This document shows, one piece after another, positions 17,101 to 26,195 of a stretch of DNA of 64,000 nucleotides. Each line of letters begins with the position of its first letter. The first letter of the stretch is position 1. The position numbers were made by a program, and so were the translations under genes. The notes under the pieces are model-generated. The model ran no database searches and was not told the origin of the DNA. It saw only the letters and a program-made list of their open reading frames with translations. The stretch covers positions 1 to 64,000 of the forward strand of contig CAIRSA010000519.1 of NCBI GenBank assembly GCA_903881085.1, written 5' to 3'. Origin of the DNA: an uncultured Acidobacteriia bacterium. Its GTDB lineage: Bacteria > Acidobacteriota > Terriglobia > Bryobacterales > Bryobacteraceae.

Positions 17101-18194
17101 TAATTTCGTCAGGCATCACTTATCCCTCCGCCGAAGGAGGAACCGGGCAATTTACAACATCGGATGGTTTTAACTTCCCGGGCTTTAGCGGATCCGGCGA
17201 AAGCGCCGCAGCGTCCAGGAGTGGCGGTCTGACTGGGCTTCTCGGGCTGGGATCGCGCTCCTCTATGAGTGGATTTGGCATGGGCGGCTTTCCTGTTACG
17301 GGCATCGGGACGCTGGGCGCAACACCTCCATTCATGAGTGGAGGAGCTGGAGTTCCTGGATCGGCGGGCGGCATGGGATCAATCGGCTCTCTTGCTGGAA
17401 TGGCTGGAATCCTACCCAAGCTCGGATCGCTCTTTGGTGTCGGCGGATCCGTGTCGACAGGCGCCGGCGCTGCGACAACTTGGGGCGCGGCAACATTGGG
17501 CCAGCAGGCTGGTAGCGTTCTCAGCTCCACCGGCGCAGCCCTCGGTGGCGGGGCGCTTGCCTTCGATGGATTGAAGCGCGGCGGATGGCTTGGCCTTGGC
17601 GAGGACGTCGCGGGCGGTGCATTGATCGGGGCGAAGTTTGGCGGGCCGCTCGGGGCGGCCATCGGCGCGGGTATAGGAGCACTGGCCGGGACGATCCGGC
17701 TCTTTATGAAGAGCGCGACCGAAAAACTGAAGTCGAAAATCAAAGATGTTTACCAGATTGACATCGACGACAAGGACTTCCTGCAATCGATACTCGACTT
17801 GGCGAAGTCCTCCTACGGCGGAAATCTCGACGTGTGCATTCGTTCCGCGCAGGTGCGCGATTGGTTGATGTATTACCGGATGCAGACCAATCAGGCGAGC
17901 ACTGGGAATCTCGGAGCGATCGACAACAGCGCGCGGGGAGTTTCCCTCTCTGGCTACGGCGGCGGCGTGACACAGAATAGCGTTTATGTCGGCGGAGCCG
18001 GCTACAACTACGGCGGATTAATCGGCGCAACCACGCCGGGGAATACGTTCCAACCGCAGCCCACCACGATTCAGGCGAACCTCTATATCGATGGGCGTCA
18101 AGTGAACGCATCAGTACAGCAGGCCAATACCGGTAGTTCCGGACGGCGCGAGAGCGCGGCGCTGTTGAGAGATCCACTGCTTACTTATGGTTAG
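14142..18194 (+). CDS. Tape measure protein
   Basis: At 1350 aa this is the longest phage gene. It has long Ala/Glu/Lys-rich helical and coiled-coil stretches, a hydrophobic helical region, a Gly/Ser/Met-rich segment around residues 990-1200 (including Gly-Ala-Ile-Gly-Ala-Gly-Ile-Gly membrane-like stretches near 1165) and a beta-rich end. By the common rule of about 0.15 nm per residue, the tail would be near 200 nm. It sets tail length and may help DNA cross the cell envelope. No hydrolase motif is recognised in it. Confidence 0.9.
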   Translation: MADNALELSIDVDVSRANSAIGNFNDKLDDAIGTVQRVDGAITGFSDSVKSHIETLKSLAEIASMAWGIYRIEASRAATVAAEAAQNAAYNSAMNAARTTAEYTGLKMITGETTAAVGAQRLLAGATAEAGVASAGAGISMVALVRAMASVAGTASVMAFKAIAAELFAVADGMAKVVMATAELGAKDNFLVDTIDRLRMVSKDTGVELGTLMKAVDKVFAPGDKRAISDLGVETRNLWGENKKSLEVFQEVVTAIGKIEDPSKRAIAQYKIFGDVLGHELMPLMNEFTATAVANSRAADVMANSDRIALTTLTDDLRPAREFLKSFKEEWARTTIWELLFPPLTILRDSDTAWTKFVDGAALQLARLNKYLKDSEATFNEFMSSRTQWWPKTSGMFDLAPAEEDLLAKAGIVTGAREKSNDQYMQGNANLVMRNLAESNTAPGLNKFAEAQAQSGAGKDAAFVAQAAIAKTTFGVQKELAELGKSRDTYFEMLNAITRGAGPTKAFTPADLDAMAASKDKKEKILEATRGLSLASPEASAALGAEIAGITQRMLAIENSIEIRRKQVNEERSASKEVLASTAALTAAKRDQAKSWGADALAIVTSTVSESEAAKRSLDVLYFSMKEHAAGIAAIRAQEKTEIADKSSFVDKDNNLVHFNLSPAALSSIHESTALKIAAFDLKFNEEESRRTEKMWDAMIVRMRKNMELYSIAPAHKDLEVWQKSTDLDTQRSNNALASSKTVIDDSKNAQLAQNASIYAVTLQSKIDLEYAKTAIETQALRDRTQIELQQIDVRTKADIRAAENAMQEKGIFDEARLSEITRRITAIAQDEKDALTRHASNEVATMQVKGATQASHTIISEYTRVFDSLKQQSGGVFDALLYRSGSVFGAIANSLKNILLTAIKDIMTSRVAVMLTNLFVPDAKAHMVQSGIGGTGAMGSLGALLGIGSKVAFGQEGKIDPMLQPINDNSLLTFQNTQATKQLTAVISSGITYPSAEGGTGQFTTSDGFNFPGFSGSGESAAASRSGGLTGLLGLGSRSSMSGFGMGGFPVTGIGTLGATPPFMSGGAGVPGSAGGMGSIGSLAGMAGILPKLGSLFGVGGSVSTGAGAATTWGAATLGQQAGSVLSSTGAALGGGALAFDGLKRGGWLGLGEDVAGGALIGAKFGGPLGAAIGAGIGALAGTIRLFMKSATEKLKSKIKDVYQIDIDDKDFLQSILDLAKSSYGGNLDVCIRSAQVRDWLMYYRMQTNQASTGNLGAIDNSARGVSLSGYGGGVTQNSVYVGGAGYNYGGLIGATTPGNTFQPQPTTIQANLYIDGRQVNASVQQANTGSSGRRESAALLRDPLLTYG

Positions 18195-18369
18195 CACAAT
18201 CGTGAACTACTCAACCAACCGCAAGCTCGGGGGCTCGATATTCGAGTCCCTTTGCTTTGCGGCGAAGCGTCCGTTTGTCGTTGCTTGTTGTCGCATCATA
18301 AACCGCGCCCGGAGACGATGCGAGCTTTGCGGAGAGTGGGATTCGATCTACGGATTGTCGCGTCGTTGA
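18187..18369 (+). CDS. Hypothetical small protein, weak support
   Basis: A 60-codon frame overlapping the tape-measure end by 8 bases. It holds several Cys (Cys-Glu-Leu-Cys-Gly near the C-terminus) and is basic, without recognisable family. A hairpin-like CTCGATATTCGAG sits inside it. It could be a real small gene or a spacer between tail genes. Confidence 0.3.
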   Translation: MVSTIVNYSTNRKLGGSIFESLCFAAKRPFVVACCRIINRARRRCELCGEWDSIYGLSRR

Positions 18370-18376
18370 TAAACTC

Positions 18377-18766
18377 ATGCCAGGAATTGTAACTCAAGCA
18401 ATCGCCTCAACTGTGATGCCAGCCGCGCTGTGTTCGGCCTTTACGGAGTCATGGTTGTGGCCGGTGCGCATCAGTGGACCGTTCGTCGACGGCACGCTCG
18501 TGACCAACGTACAGGCCGCCAACGCGCGCCGGGCATGGACCGTGCAGCAGAAGTTGGCCGATGATCTACGCACGGCACTGGAAACCTTCAGGAGCGCGCG
18601 GCGTGGCTCGCTCGAAGCGTTCTACTTCTATCCGGTGCTTGCTGATTTCGACGTGACATTCGCCTCCACGGCAGGCCGCTATCTGGTCCGTTTCGATGGC
18701 CCGATGAGTTACACCCAGGGCATCGTTCGGAATTTGTCCGACTTCAAAATTATCCAGGTCCAATGA
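18377..18766 (+). CDS. Minor tail/tail-tip protein
   Basis: A 129-aa protein. The central motif Arg-Arg-Ala-Trp-Thr-Val-Gln, a long helix and then Arg-Gly-Ser-Leu-Glu-Ala-Phe-Tyr-Phe-Tyr, with C-terminal strands, resemble distal-tail/DUF2460-like domains. The N-terminal 110 residues of the next protein show the same plan, suggesting a duplicated tail-tip domain. It overlaps that gene by 4 bases. Confidence 0.6.
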   Translation: MPGIVTQAIASTVMPAALCSAFTESWLWPVRISGPFVDGTLVTNVQAANARRAWTVQQKLADDLRTALETFRSARRGSLEAFYFYPVLADFDVTFASTAGRYLVRFDGPMSYTQGIVRNLSDFKIIQVQ

Positions 18767-21700
18767 GCATAGAACTCCCATACGGCGTAGTCGATGTCTT
18801 CGACCCACAGGTAATAGTGCATTCGTTCGGCTCGCGCGACGCGAAAACCGAGCAGCGGTATTACCTGGGGCCGGGCGCGCGCCGGCTGCGCGTGAACCTA
18901 TCTGCGCTGAACCGCACGCGGCGCCAGGCGCTCGTGGATCAATTCGCCGCGGCGCAGGGCGCCTATGCACCATTCGACGTCACTTATCGAGGCGCGACGC
19001 TTTCCGTGTACTTCGCCGCATCGCGACTGGACATACAATCCGTCGTTGACGGTAGCCAGTATTCATCCAGCTTTGAGTTGATAGTTGCGCCGCCGGATCC
19101 GCCTTCGTACACGTCGGCCGCGGTCCAGACGCGATTCCCAGATTCGGGCCTTCAGACCGCTCTCCTCGATCCCGTGCAGGAAATGATCCCGCTGTTGACG
19201 ATCACCCCCAAGGGTCAATCCCCTCATTACTTTTCCGATCGTACCGTGGCCATCGACGGGAACTCGTATCTGGCGAGGCTGGCAAGCTGGGACGGCATCC
19301 AGCAAGGCCTGAACAGTGCTGATCAGGCGCGCTTTACTATCGGGAATGCCGACCGTCGCTACACCACATTTGTTAATGAGCAGAACTGGTACGCGGCTGA
19401 CGTGCAGTTCGCATTGTTCCATGTCGGCACGCTGACTAAGCTCAACCTTTGGCGCGGGCATATAATCCCCGGCGGCTGGAACTTTGATTGCGGGCCTGAT
19501 TTCAAAATCACGGCAGCGGATGGAGCCTACGAGCTTCGCCTCGCATACCCGCCCCGGAAAATCACGCGGCAGACTTTCGTTTTCCCGACCGATAACCAAC
19601 CTGTTCATGTCGGCAGCGGTGGAAGCATCACTGCCACGTCTGTCGTGGCGGACTCCGGCTTTGGGGATCCCGTTCAGGACATTTGGGTGAATGACACAGT
19701 CCAGCCGCTGCGCGTGAACTGCACTGTCCTTGCTGGGCGCGACGAAAGCGAATACTATGCCGCGATGGGAGTTGTTGGGCGCGGTCCTATTGGTGAGTTC
19801 GGGACTCTCCCAGAGATTGTAGGCGTGACACCGGTTACGAACGCATACGGCACACTCGACGGGCAGTTCAACCATGGACCGGGGCTCTATGGCTTACGCC
19901 GCAACCTTGGCGGGGATCCGGCGACCGGTTCAGAGACACAACTCGACAACAACCCGGACCAGTATTCGAATCGCCTCGGGCTCGATGCGGTTGGATCCGC
20001 TCCGCCGACCGGCTACCCAGTTCCGGATGGCGTCGCGACAATGGAAATCCGCCGAACTGACACCAAGGGTATTCAGCCGAGTAACGCCTCCACTACTCAT
20101 CCGATGGTGGCCTACGTCTCGAAAGGCAACGGTGGGTATGTGTGGACCGGAACTGGTCCTACCTATACGCGGACATGGACGCCAGCGCTCACGAATCCCG
20201 TCTGGGTTGCGATCAATGTCTGGCTGCGCGGAAACAAGGTTGGACTTTCGTCGCAGTCGACACAGGAGGCTTATTTCTGCATCCCGGAGGCGATCGCCGC
20301 GGCGGTTGTTTGCGACACGGTGGTTGACGCGCTGGTTGGTACTGGAACCGAAAAGCAGTTCACTTGGACTGGTGTCATCCACGACCAGAAGCCTTTGCGC
20401 GATTGGTTAAATGAGATCTTATCCGCTTGCCTCGGATATTATACCTTTGCGTTCGGAAAACTTAAAATCGGACTTCGCTGGCACTCCGGGGCGAGTGAGT
20501 CATTCAGTGTAGGAAACATCCTGCTCAACTCGCTTCAGTTGTCATTTCCAGACGCGGCTTATAATCATCTTACTGGCACCTTTGCCGATCGCGAGTACGG
20601 CTACGTTTCAAATACGATGGAGTTCATCCAGCAGGATCACATTGACCTGGTGGGCATGGACCTCACCTCCAATATCAACTTTTCTGGAGTTTGCACGAAG
20701 TCGCAGGCATCGCGCGTGGTGACTTCGCTCGTGCGCGAGCAGGTTGGTGGCGTGGGATCCGATGAGTGGATGAAGGCTCGCAAGGGTAGCTTCTCGACCA
20801 CCGCGTTGGCCCTAAATGTGGATTGCGGAACGATTTGCTCGATGGTCCACGAAGACCTTCCCACCTACGTCGTCGACATCACAATTGCGCGCCCAACAAC
20901 AATCGCAAATTACGGTGAGTTCATCGTGGAAGGGTGGACGCTCAACAAGGACTACTCGATCAACATTGACTGGCGTACCACAACGGACGCCATGTACAAC
21001 ATGATCATTGGCGACAAGCCGGTCGATGTTTCGATCAACCTCACGCCAGGCGATATCGACCGCCTTCCCGGTGTTTTCACCTTCACTCCCGCGCTTTACG
21101 AATACGGGTCGATCAGCATTGAAAATTGCTCGCTTTCTTCTGGATCGAACCGCGGGCTCCAAAGCATCCTCGCGTTTCCAGTGTTCGTTGATGAATTGAC
21201 GGCGGATGTTTTTGTGACGCTCGACGCGGATTTGGACACGACGGACCCAGCAACCTTCGCGGTTACCGTAAATCCGGATCAAATCACGACTTCGGCAGAA
21301 CTCGAATTCGTGGTTGGCGACTATGTTCTATTCGGAGATCCTGGGCATTACGAGATTTCCCTACTTACTGGGATTTCTGGAAGCAACTGGACCATGCAGC
21401 GAGACTGGCCCGGGGACGCCGCTCCCAATGCGATCTTCGGTAGCAATCGACACGCGCACCCCGCGGGCACAAAACTCTTCAAGTGTCAGATTCGAAAATT
21501 CACGTTCAACGCAGCGACCGGCGATTACGACAACATCACCGACACGAGCGCAGTTCCGGGGCGCTTCGACATCGCGTTGCCCAATGCGTGCGTTTTGGCG
21601 ATAGTGGCGGCCGTTCGAAACGGCTTCGGGACCTCCGCTTTCACTGTTGATAACTGCGCGCTGTCAACCGTACCTGGTATGCGTACACTGCAGGGCGGGG

Positions 21701-22074
21701 ATTTCACATTTCAGAAGTCAGGCCAGATGGTAGTCATGGACGAAATCGGGATCTCGAAGCGCGTTCAGTACAAATCGGGTATCCGCGTGGTTTACGCCAC
21801 CGTTGACTATGCTCCGTCTGGCGCCGAGCTGCTAATTCAAGTCAAGAGGCAGTTCGGAAGCGTTGGTGCTTGGTATGTTATCGCGGCGCTCGCCATCGCG
21901 GAGGGCGCGAAGATCTCATGGGATTCATCCTATCCTCCAGGTGACCGCAGAATTCCGTATGACAACGTGTGGCCGCCAGCAATCCTTTATCCCGAAGACA
22001 GTTTGAACTACTCCATTATGCAGATCGGCAGCACAGACTCGGGCTCCGATCTGACCGTGGAGGTGTTCACTTAG
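18763..22074 (+). CDS. Tail tip/baseplate hub protein
   Basis: An 1103-aa protein. Residues 1 to about 110 are a distal-tail-like domain (Tyr-Tyr-Leu-Gly-Pro-Gly-Ala-Arg-Arg-Leu-Arg-Val). Residues from about 140 to 600 look like a gp27/DUF2163-type hub (Pro-Leu-Leu-Thr-Ile-Thr-Pro-Lys, then Leu-Trp-Arg-Gly-His-Ile-Ile-Pro-Gly-Gly). The C-terminal half is beta-rich and probably bears receptor-side domains. Placement behind the tape measure supports a hub role; no lysozyme motif was found. Confidence 0.7.
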   Translation: MSIELPYGVVDVFDPQVIVHSFGSRDAKTEQRYYLGPGARRLRVNLSALNRTRRQALVDQFAAAQGAYAPFDVTYRGATLSVYFAASRLDIQSVVDGSQYSSSFELIVAPPDPPSYTSAAVQTRFPDSGLQTALLDPVQEMIPLLTITPKGQSPHYFSDRTVAIDGNSYLARLASWDGIQQGLNSADQARFTIGNADRRYTTFVNEQNWYAADVQFALFHVGTLTKLNLWRGHIIPGGWNFDCGPDFKITAADGAYELRLAYPPRKITRQTFVFPTDNQPVHVGSGGSITATSVVADSGFGDPVQDIWVNDTVQPLRVNCTVLAGRDESEYYAAMGVVGRGPIGEFGTLPEIVGVTPVTNAYGTLDGQFNHGPGLYGLRRNLGGDPATGSETQLDNNPDQYSNRLGLDAVGSAPPTGYPVPDGVATMEIRRTDTKGIQPSNASTTHPMVAYVSKGNGGYVWTGTGPTYTRTWTPALTNPVWVAINVWLRGNKVGLSSQSTQEAYFCIPEAIAAAVVCDTVVDALVGTGTEKQFTWTGVIHDQKPLRDWLNEILSACLGYYTFAFGKLKIGLRWHSGASESFSVGNILLNSLQLSFPDAAYNHLTGTFADREYGYVSNTMEFIQQDHIDLVGMDLTSNINFSGVCTKSQASRVVTSLVREQVGGVGSDEWMKARKGSFSTTALALNVDCGTICSMVHEDLPTYVVDITIARPTTIANYGEFIVEGWTLNKDYSINIDWRTTTDAMYNMIIGDKPVDVSINLTPGDIDRLPGVFTFTPALYEYGSISIENCSLSSGSNRGLQSILAFPVFVDELTADVFVTLDADLDTTDPATFAVTVNPDQITTSAELEFVVGDYVLFGDPGHYEISLLTGISGSNWTMQRDWPGDAAPNAIFGSNRHAHPAGTKLFKCQIRKFTFNAATGDYDNITDTSAVPGRFDIALPNACVLAIVAAVRNGFGTSAFTVDNCALSTVPGMRTLQGGDFTFQKSGQMVVMDEIGISKRVQYKSGIRVVYATVDYAPSGAELLIQVKRQFGSVGAWYVIAALAIAEGAKISWDSSYPPGDRRIPYDNVWPPAILYPEDSLNYSIMQIGSTDSGSDLTVEVFT

Positions 22075-22988
22075 TGGGCGCCTCAACTACGCTATACGTG
22101 ATCGATGAAGCGCCGGCGATCTCGCCCGCATACGCTGCAAGTTGGAACTCACCGGCATCCAACGCGGTCAGGATGCGCTTACGATCGGGGAACAATAGCG
22201 GAGTCTCAACCAAGACCGTTTCCGTTCCAGGGCATGGGCATTCCATCAATAGCAACGAACTCTTCATCCAGGCCGTTAGTGACGTCATCCCGATGGGTGA
22301 TTACATTTGCATCCACGGTCTAACTAGGATGAGTGGGAATCCGCCAGGTGCGCCCACAACGTCGACAAGTCCATTGGCGAGTTCGATCATTAACTATCGG
22401 TTTGTCAATGCCACGAGCGGGGCAAACGTGACAGCCACATTGGCCGAGACGCTCGCTGGGGCTAAATCTGGGTACGCAAGGCCGATTGATCCAAGTCGCC
22501 CGACGTGGACTTCTGGCGTCTTCCCGAGTCCTCCCGTATGGCTGTATTTCATCGACTCGGCATGGCGGGCGCACGCCACGCAAGCTGGTAGTGAGGCATC
22601 ATGGGCCAGCGGTATCTATACGCGGTCTACCTTCGCGGTCGATGTTCGGCTGGTAGCGGAATTCGGCGTAAATCTATTCAGTTACACCGGCTCGCTCGAC
22701 TTTTCAATGGAGTATGGGCAAGCCGATTCGAGCGGGATTTTGTCGTTAGCCGATCAGACCGTGGCCGGCAACGGATTCGTGCAGTTGACGAGCTGGTCAG
22801 GCCTCGGCGACGACATCGCCCGATACACGCGCCCATTCGCGGCCACTCACAGGCCGGATCGAATCCAGTACCCAACCTTGGAGCCAATAGGCGTCCATGT
22901 CAACGACGTGATGCTCAACGCGCATCCGGTAGATCAAAAGTACGTATTGAATGAACTGGCGATTAACAGCAGGAGTTTGAATTCATAA
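22074..22988 (+). CDS. Tail-associated protein of unknown function
   Basis: A 304-aa protein using a GTG start inside TAGTG, with GGAGG about 10 bases upstream, so it is coupled to the hub gene. An earlier in-frame start at 21969 would lie inside the hub gene. The sequence is Ser/Thr/Gly-rich, beta-predicted and without signal peptide. The order hub, this protein, fibres suggests a tail-tip or fibre-attachment component. Confidence 0.6.
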   Translation: MGASTTLYVIDEAPAISPAYAASWNSPASNAVRMRLRSGNNSGVSTKTVSVPGHGHSINSNELFIQAVSDVIPMGDYICIHGLTRMSGNPPGAPTTSTSPLASSIINYRFVNATSGANVTATLAETLAGAKSGYARPIDPSRPTWTSGVFPSPPVWLYFIDSAWRAHATQAGSEASWASGIYTRSTFAVDVRLVAEFGVNLFSYTGSLDFSMEYGQADSSGILSLADQTVAGNGFVQLTSWSGLGDDIARYTRPFAATHRPDRIQYPTLEPIGVHVNDVMLNAHPVDQKYVLNELAINSRSLNS

Positions 22989-25900
22989 TGGCATCCCAAT
23001 ACCCCACATCGATCGACAACCAGAGCACGCTTTTCACGCCCGCGAATAGCACCTCGGCCAATTCCCTTTCGACGACGACATCCTCTTTGGTCCTCTCCGG
23101 CGATGCGACTATCAACGTGCAATCGACCACGGTGGGGTTTCCGTCCGCGTATGGAATCCTGAGCATTGAGGATGAGTTGGTCATCTACACGGGAAAGACA
23201 TCCACATCATTCACCGGCTGCATTCGTGGAGCGCTAGGATCTTCCGCTATTGGCCACGCCAATGGGACAACAGTCAAAGCTTTAATGTGCGCGGGATACC
23301 TCACAGCGCTGCAGGATTCAGTTATCGCGACGCAGACCAAAGTTGGAGTGACTGGCGCGTTCAACTTCGCCGCAACTGCGCACACCCACGACGCGGGCGA
23401 CATTGTTACCGGAGAAATGGCCGTGGCTCGATTGGGGACGGGATCCGCGAGCAGTGCGACCTATTTACGCGGCGATGGAGCATGGGCCACAGTCACGCCA
23501 ACCTTCGCCAGCCAGGCAATCAATATCGTATTTGCTGGCCCAGCTTCCGGGGGCTCCGGCGCCGCCGCATTCCGCGCTCTTGTCGCAGCAGATATTCCAA
23601 GCATCGCTGCTTCGAAGATCACATCCGGACAGGTCGCGGTCGCGCAGTTGGGGACAGGAACACCCTCGGGTTCAAATTTCCTGCGAGGTGATGGCACGTG
23701 GGCGGCTCCCAGTGGCGGCGGTTCCGTCACCAGCGTCGCGTTGAGTGTTCCTGCATTTCTCTCGGTGACGGGCTCTCCTGTGACGGGGGCCGGGACACTC
23801 GCGGTAGCGCTCGCAACCGAAGCGGCCAATATCGTATTTGCGGGCCCGACCACGGGAAGCGCGGCGACACCAACCTTTCGCGCTTTGGTGGCCGCCGATA
23901 TCCCCAGCCACGACGCATCCTTGATAAGCTCCGGGGTAGTCGCGGTCGCACGGCTCGGTACCGGCACGCCTTCGAGCGCAAACTTCCTCCGTGGCGATGG
24001 CGCCTGGACCGCAGTTGGCGGCAGTGGGGCGTGGGGCTCGATTACTGGCACACTTTCATCGCAGACTGACCTGGATACCGCACTGAGTGGGAAGCAGGCC
24101 ACAATCACCAGCGCGCCGGGTTCATGGCCATCCAGCTTCACGCCATCGGCGCACGCGAGCACTCATCAGAACGGCGGGGCCGATGAAATCGCGACAGCTA
24201 CTCCGGGCGCGAATGCAATCCCCAAGGCCGGTAGCGGCGGAACGCTGGCCGCCGGCTGGATTCCGACACTCAATCAGAATACCTCCGGTACGGCTTTGTC
24301 CTTCACGGGATCGCTGGCAGGCGACGTAACTGGTACGCAGGCCGCCACGGTGGTAGGTAAGATCAACGGAGTGAGCCTGGCGGGCCTTGCGACTGGGATA
24401 CTCAAGAACACCACTACCACGGGCGTTCCGAGCATCGCGATAGCGGCCGACTTCCCTACGCTGAATCAGAACACGTCTGGCAATGCCGCCGGGCTAACTG
24501 CGCAATATGTGGATTGGAGCGCGGGCTCGGGCGGCGCGTCGATCGCGAATAAGCCTACCATCCCCGCGGCGTCCAGTTCTACGCCGGTGATCGACGGAAC
24601 TGGCGCGGTGGGATCTTCCGCCAATTACGCGCGGGCTGATCACGTTCACCCAACTGATACCAGCCGACAGGCCACGATAACTGGCGCTCCGGGAAGTTGG
24701 CCCTCGACGTTCACACCCTCGACACACGCGAGCACGCACGCCTCGGGCGGAACTGATGCGGTGAGCCTGGACGCATCTCAAGTGACATCTGGAACCATGG
24801 CGCCTGCGCGCTTGGCGAGTGGAACACCGGACGGTACGAAGTTCTTGCGCGACGACAATACTTGGGTGACTCCAGGTGGCGCAGGAACCGTCACCAGCGT
24901 CGCGTTGAGTGTTCCTGCATTTCTCTCGGTTTCGGGCACGCCCGTTACCGGCTCGGGGACGCTGGCCGTAACCCTAGCCACCGAAGCGGCCAACATCGTC
25001 TTTGCTGGTCCGACAACTGGGAGCCCGGCCGCGCCGACATTCCGCGCGCTTGTGGCCGCTGACATCCCCACATTGAACCAGAACACGTCGGGGACGGCTG
25101 CAACCATCACCGGATCAATAGTAAAGGCCAACACGCCGCTAACCACGAAGGGGGATGTCTGGGCCACGGATGGAACTTCGATGCACCGCCTTGGTGTTGG
25201 CACGGACGGGCAGGTGCTGTCCGCCGATTCAACGCAGACGGATGGCTTGAAGTGGATTTCTGCGAGTGGAACTGGGACGGTGACCAGTGTCGCACTGAGC
25301 CTTCCGGCAATGTTTTCAGTCTCTGGTAGCCCAGTTTCCACAACGGGAACACTGACGGCGGCCCTTGCTACCCAGAGCGCGAATCTTGTGTTTGCCGGTC
25401 CTAGCACTGGCAGCGCAGCGGCTCCCGCGTTTCGCTCATTGGCGGCTGCTGATCTGCCGAGCATGGCGAAGACTGGCGCGTTCGGAAGCATCCCCGCGGC
25501 GAGCAAGGATGGCATCTTATATCTGACAACGGATGCGCAATCGATAGCTCGCGATACGGGGGCTGCGTGGGCTTATTGGGGTCCAATATATGCGCTCACC
25601 CCGCCGCCGGTTCTATCGAATTGGACGAAGCTAAATCAAAGCACTTCTACGATGTCGGACGCCGGCAATGGAATTTTGATATCACTTCCCGCAATCGCGG
25701 CGGGCATGCGCGCGATTTACAAGACTGCTCCATCAACGCCGTACACTTTCACGGTTTTCTGTAAGGGGATTCTGAATGAAACAGCGGGCTCCCATGTGTG
25801 CTTCGGTTGGCGTGAATCTTCGTCGGGCAAGATGGTTGTCATTCGTTATCGCGCTGCCGACCAGAGCATCCGAAGTTCCAAGTACACCAACGAAACAACG

Positions 25901-26146
25901 TTCTCGGCAGAGTATGTGACGAAGGCGACAACTGGCATCAGTATCAATGCGGGTTTGTGGTTCCGAATCAACGATGACACCACCAATCGCAACGTTTCGA
26001 TCTCGGCAGACGGTATCAATTTTGTGACCTGGCACACGGTGGGTAGGACTGATTTCTGCACAGGTGACCAGATAGTTTTTGGGATTGAATCAAACGGTTC
26101 ATCGTCGCCTTCCTATGTGCAGTTGATGAGCTATTTGCAGTCTTAA
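22988..26146 (+). CDS. Tail fibre protein with modular repeats and lectin-like end
   Basis: A 1052-aa protein. It contains many copies of two short modules: Arg-Leu-Gly-Thr-Gly ... Phe-Leu-Arg-Gly-Asp-Gly-x-Trp, and Phe-Ala-Gly-Pro ... Phe-Arg-Ala-Leu-Val-Ala-Ala-Asp-Ile-Pro. These are typical trimeric shaft repeats of tail fibres. The last 180 or so residues (from about 870) form a non-repetitive jelly-roll-like domain, probably a carbohydrate-binding tip. A 43-bp stretch is identical at 23724-23766 and 24888-24930. It starts one base before the previous stop ends. Confidence 0.85.
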   Translation: MASQYPTSIDNQSTLFTPANSTSANSLSTTTSSLVLSGDATINVQSTTVGFPSAYGILSIEDELVIYTGKTSTSFTGCIRGALGSSAIGHANGTTVKALMCAGYLTALQDSVIATQTKVGVTGAFNFAATAHTHDAGDIVTGEMAVARLGTGSASSATYLRGDGAWATVTPTFASQAINIVFAGPASGGSGAAAFRALVAADIPSIAASKITSGQVAVAQLGTGTPSGSNFLRGDGTWAAPSGGGSVTSVALSVPAFLSVTGSPVTGAGTLAVALATEAANIVFAGPTTGSAATPTFRALVAADIPSHDASLISSGVVAVARLGTGTPSSANFLRGDGAWTAVGGSGAWGSITGTLSSQTDLDTALSGKQATITSAPGSWPSSFTPSAHASTHQNGGADEIATATPGANAIPKAGSGGTLAAGWIPTLNQNTSGTALSFTGSLAGDVTGTQAATVVGKINGVSLAGLATGILKNTTTTGVPSIAIAADFPTLNQNTSGNAAGLTAQYVDWSAGSGGASIANKPTIPAASSSTPVIDGTGAVGSSANYARADHVHPTDTSRQATITGAPGSWPSTFTPSTHASTHASGGTDAVSLDASQVTSGTMAPARLASGTPDGTKFLRDDNTWVTPGGAGTVTSVALSVPAFLSVSGTPVTGSGTLAVTLATEAANIVFAGPTTGSPAAPTFRALVAADIPTLNQNTSGTAATITGSIVKANTPLTTKGDVWATDGTSMHRLGVGTDGQVLSADSTQTDGLKWISASGTGTVTSVALSLPAMFSVSGSPVSTTGTLTAALATQSANLVFAGPSTGSAAAPAFRSLAAADLPSMAKTGAFGSIPAASKDGILYLTTDAQSIARDTGAAWAYWGPIYALTPPPVLSNWTKLNQSTSTMSDAGNGILISLPAIAAGMRAIYKTAPSTPYTFTVFCKGILNETAGSHVCFGWRESSSGKMVVIRYRAADQSIRSSKYTNETTFSAEYVTKATTGISINAGLWFRINDDTTNRNVSISADGINFVTWHTVGRTDFCTGDQIVFGIESNGSSSPSYVQLMSYLQS

Positions 26147-26195
26147 CGGTTTCATCTAAGTTCGCGGTAAGTAAACCAAACAAGGAGCACTAAAT

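Noticed and set aside
25733..26035. Reverse-strand genes in the tail-fibre region
   Set aside because: They lie opposite repeat-rich fibre modules and show only mirrored repeats.
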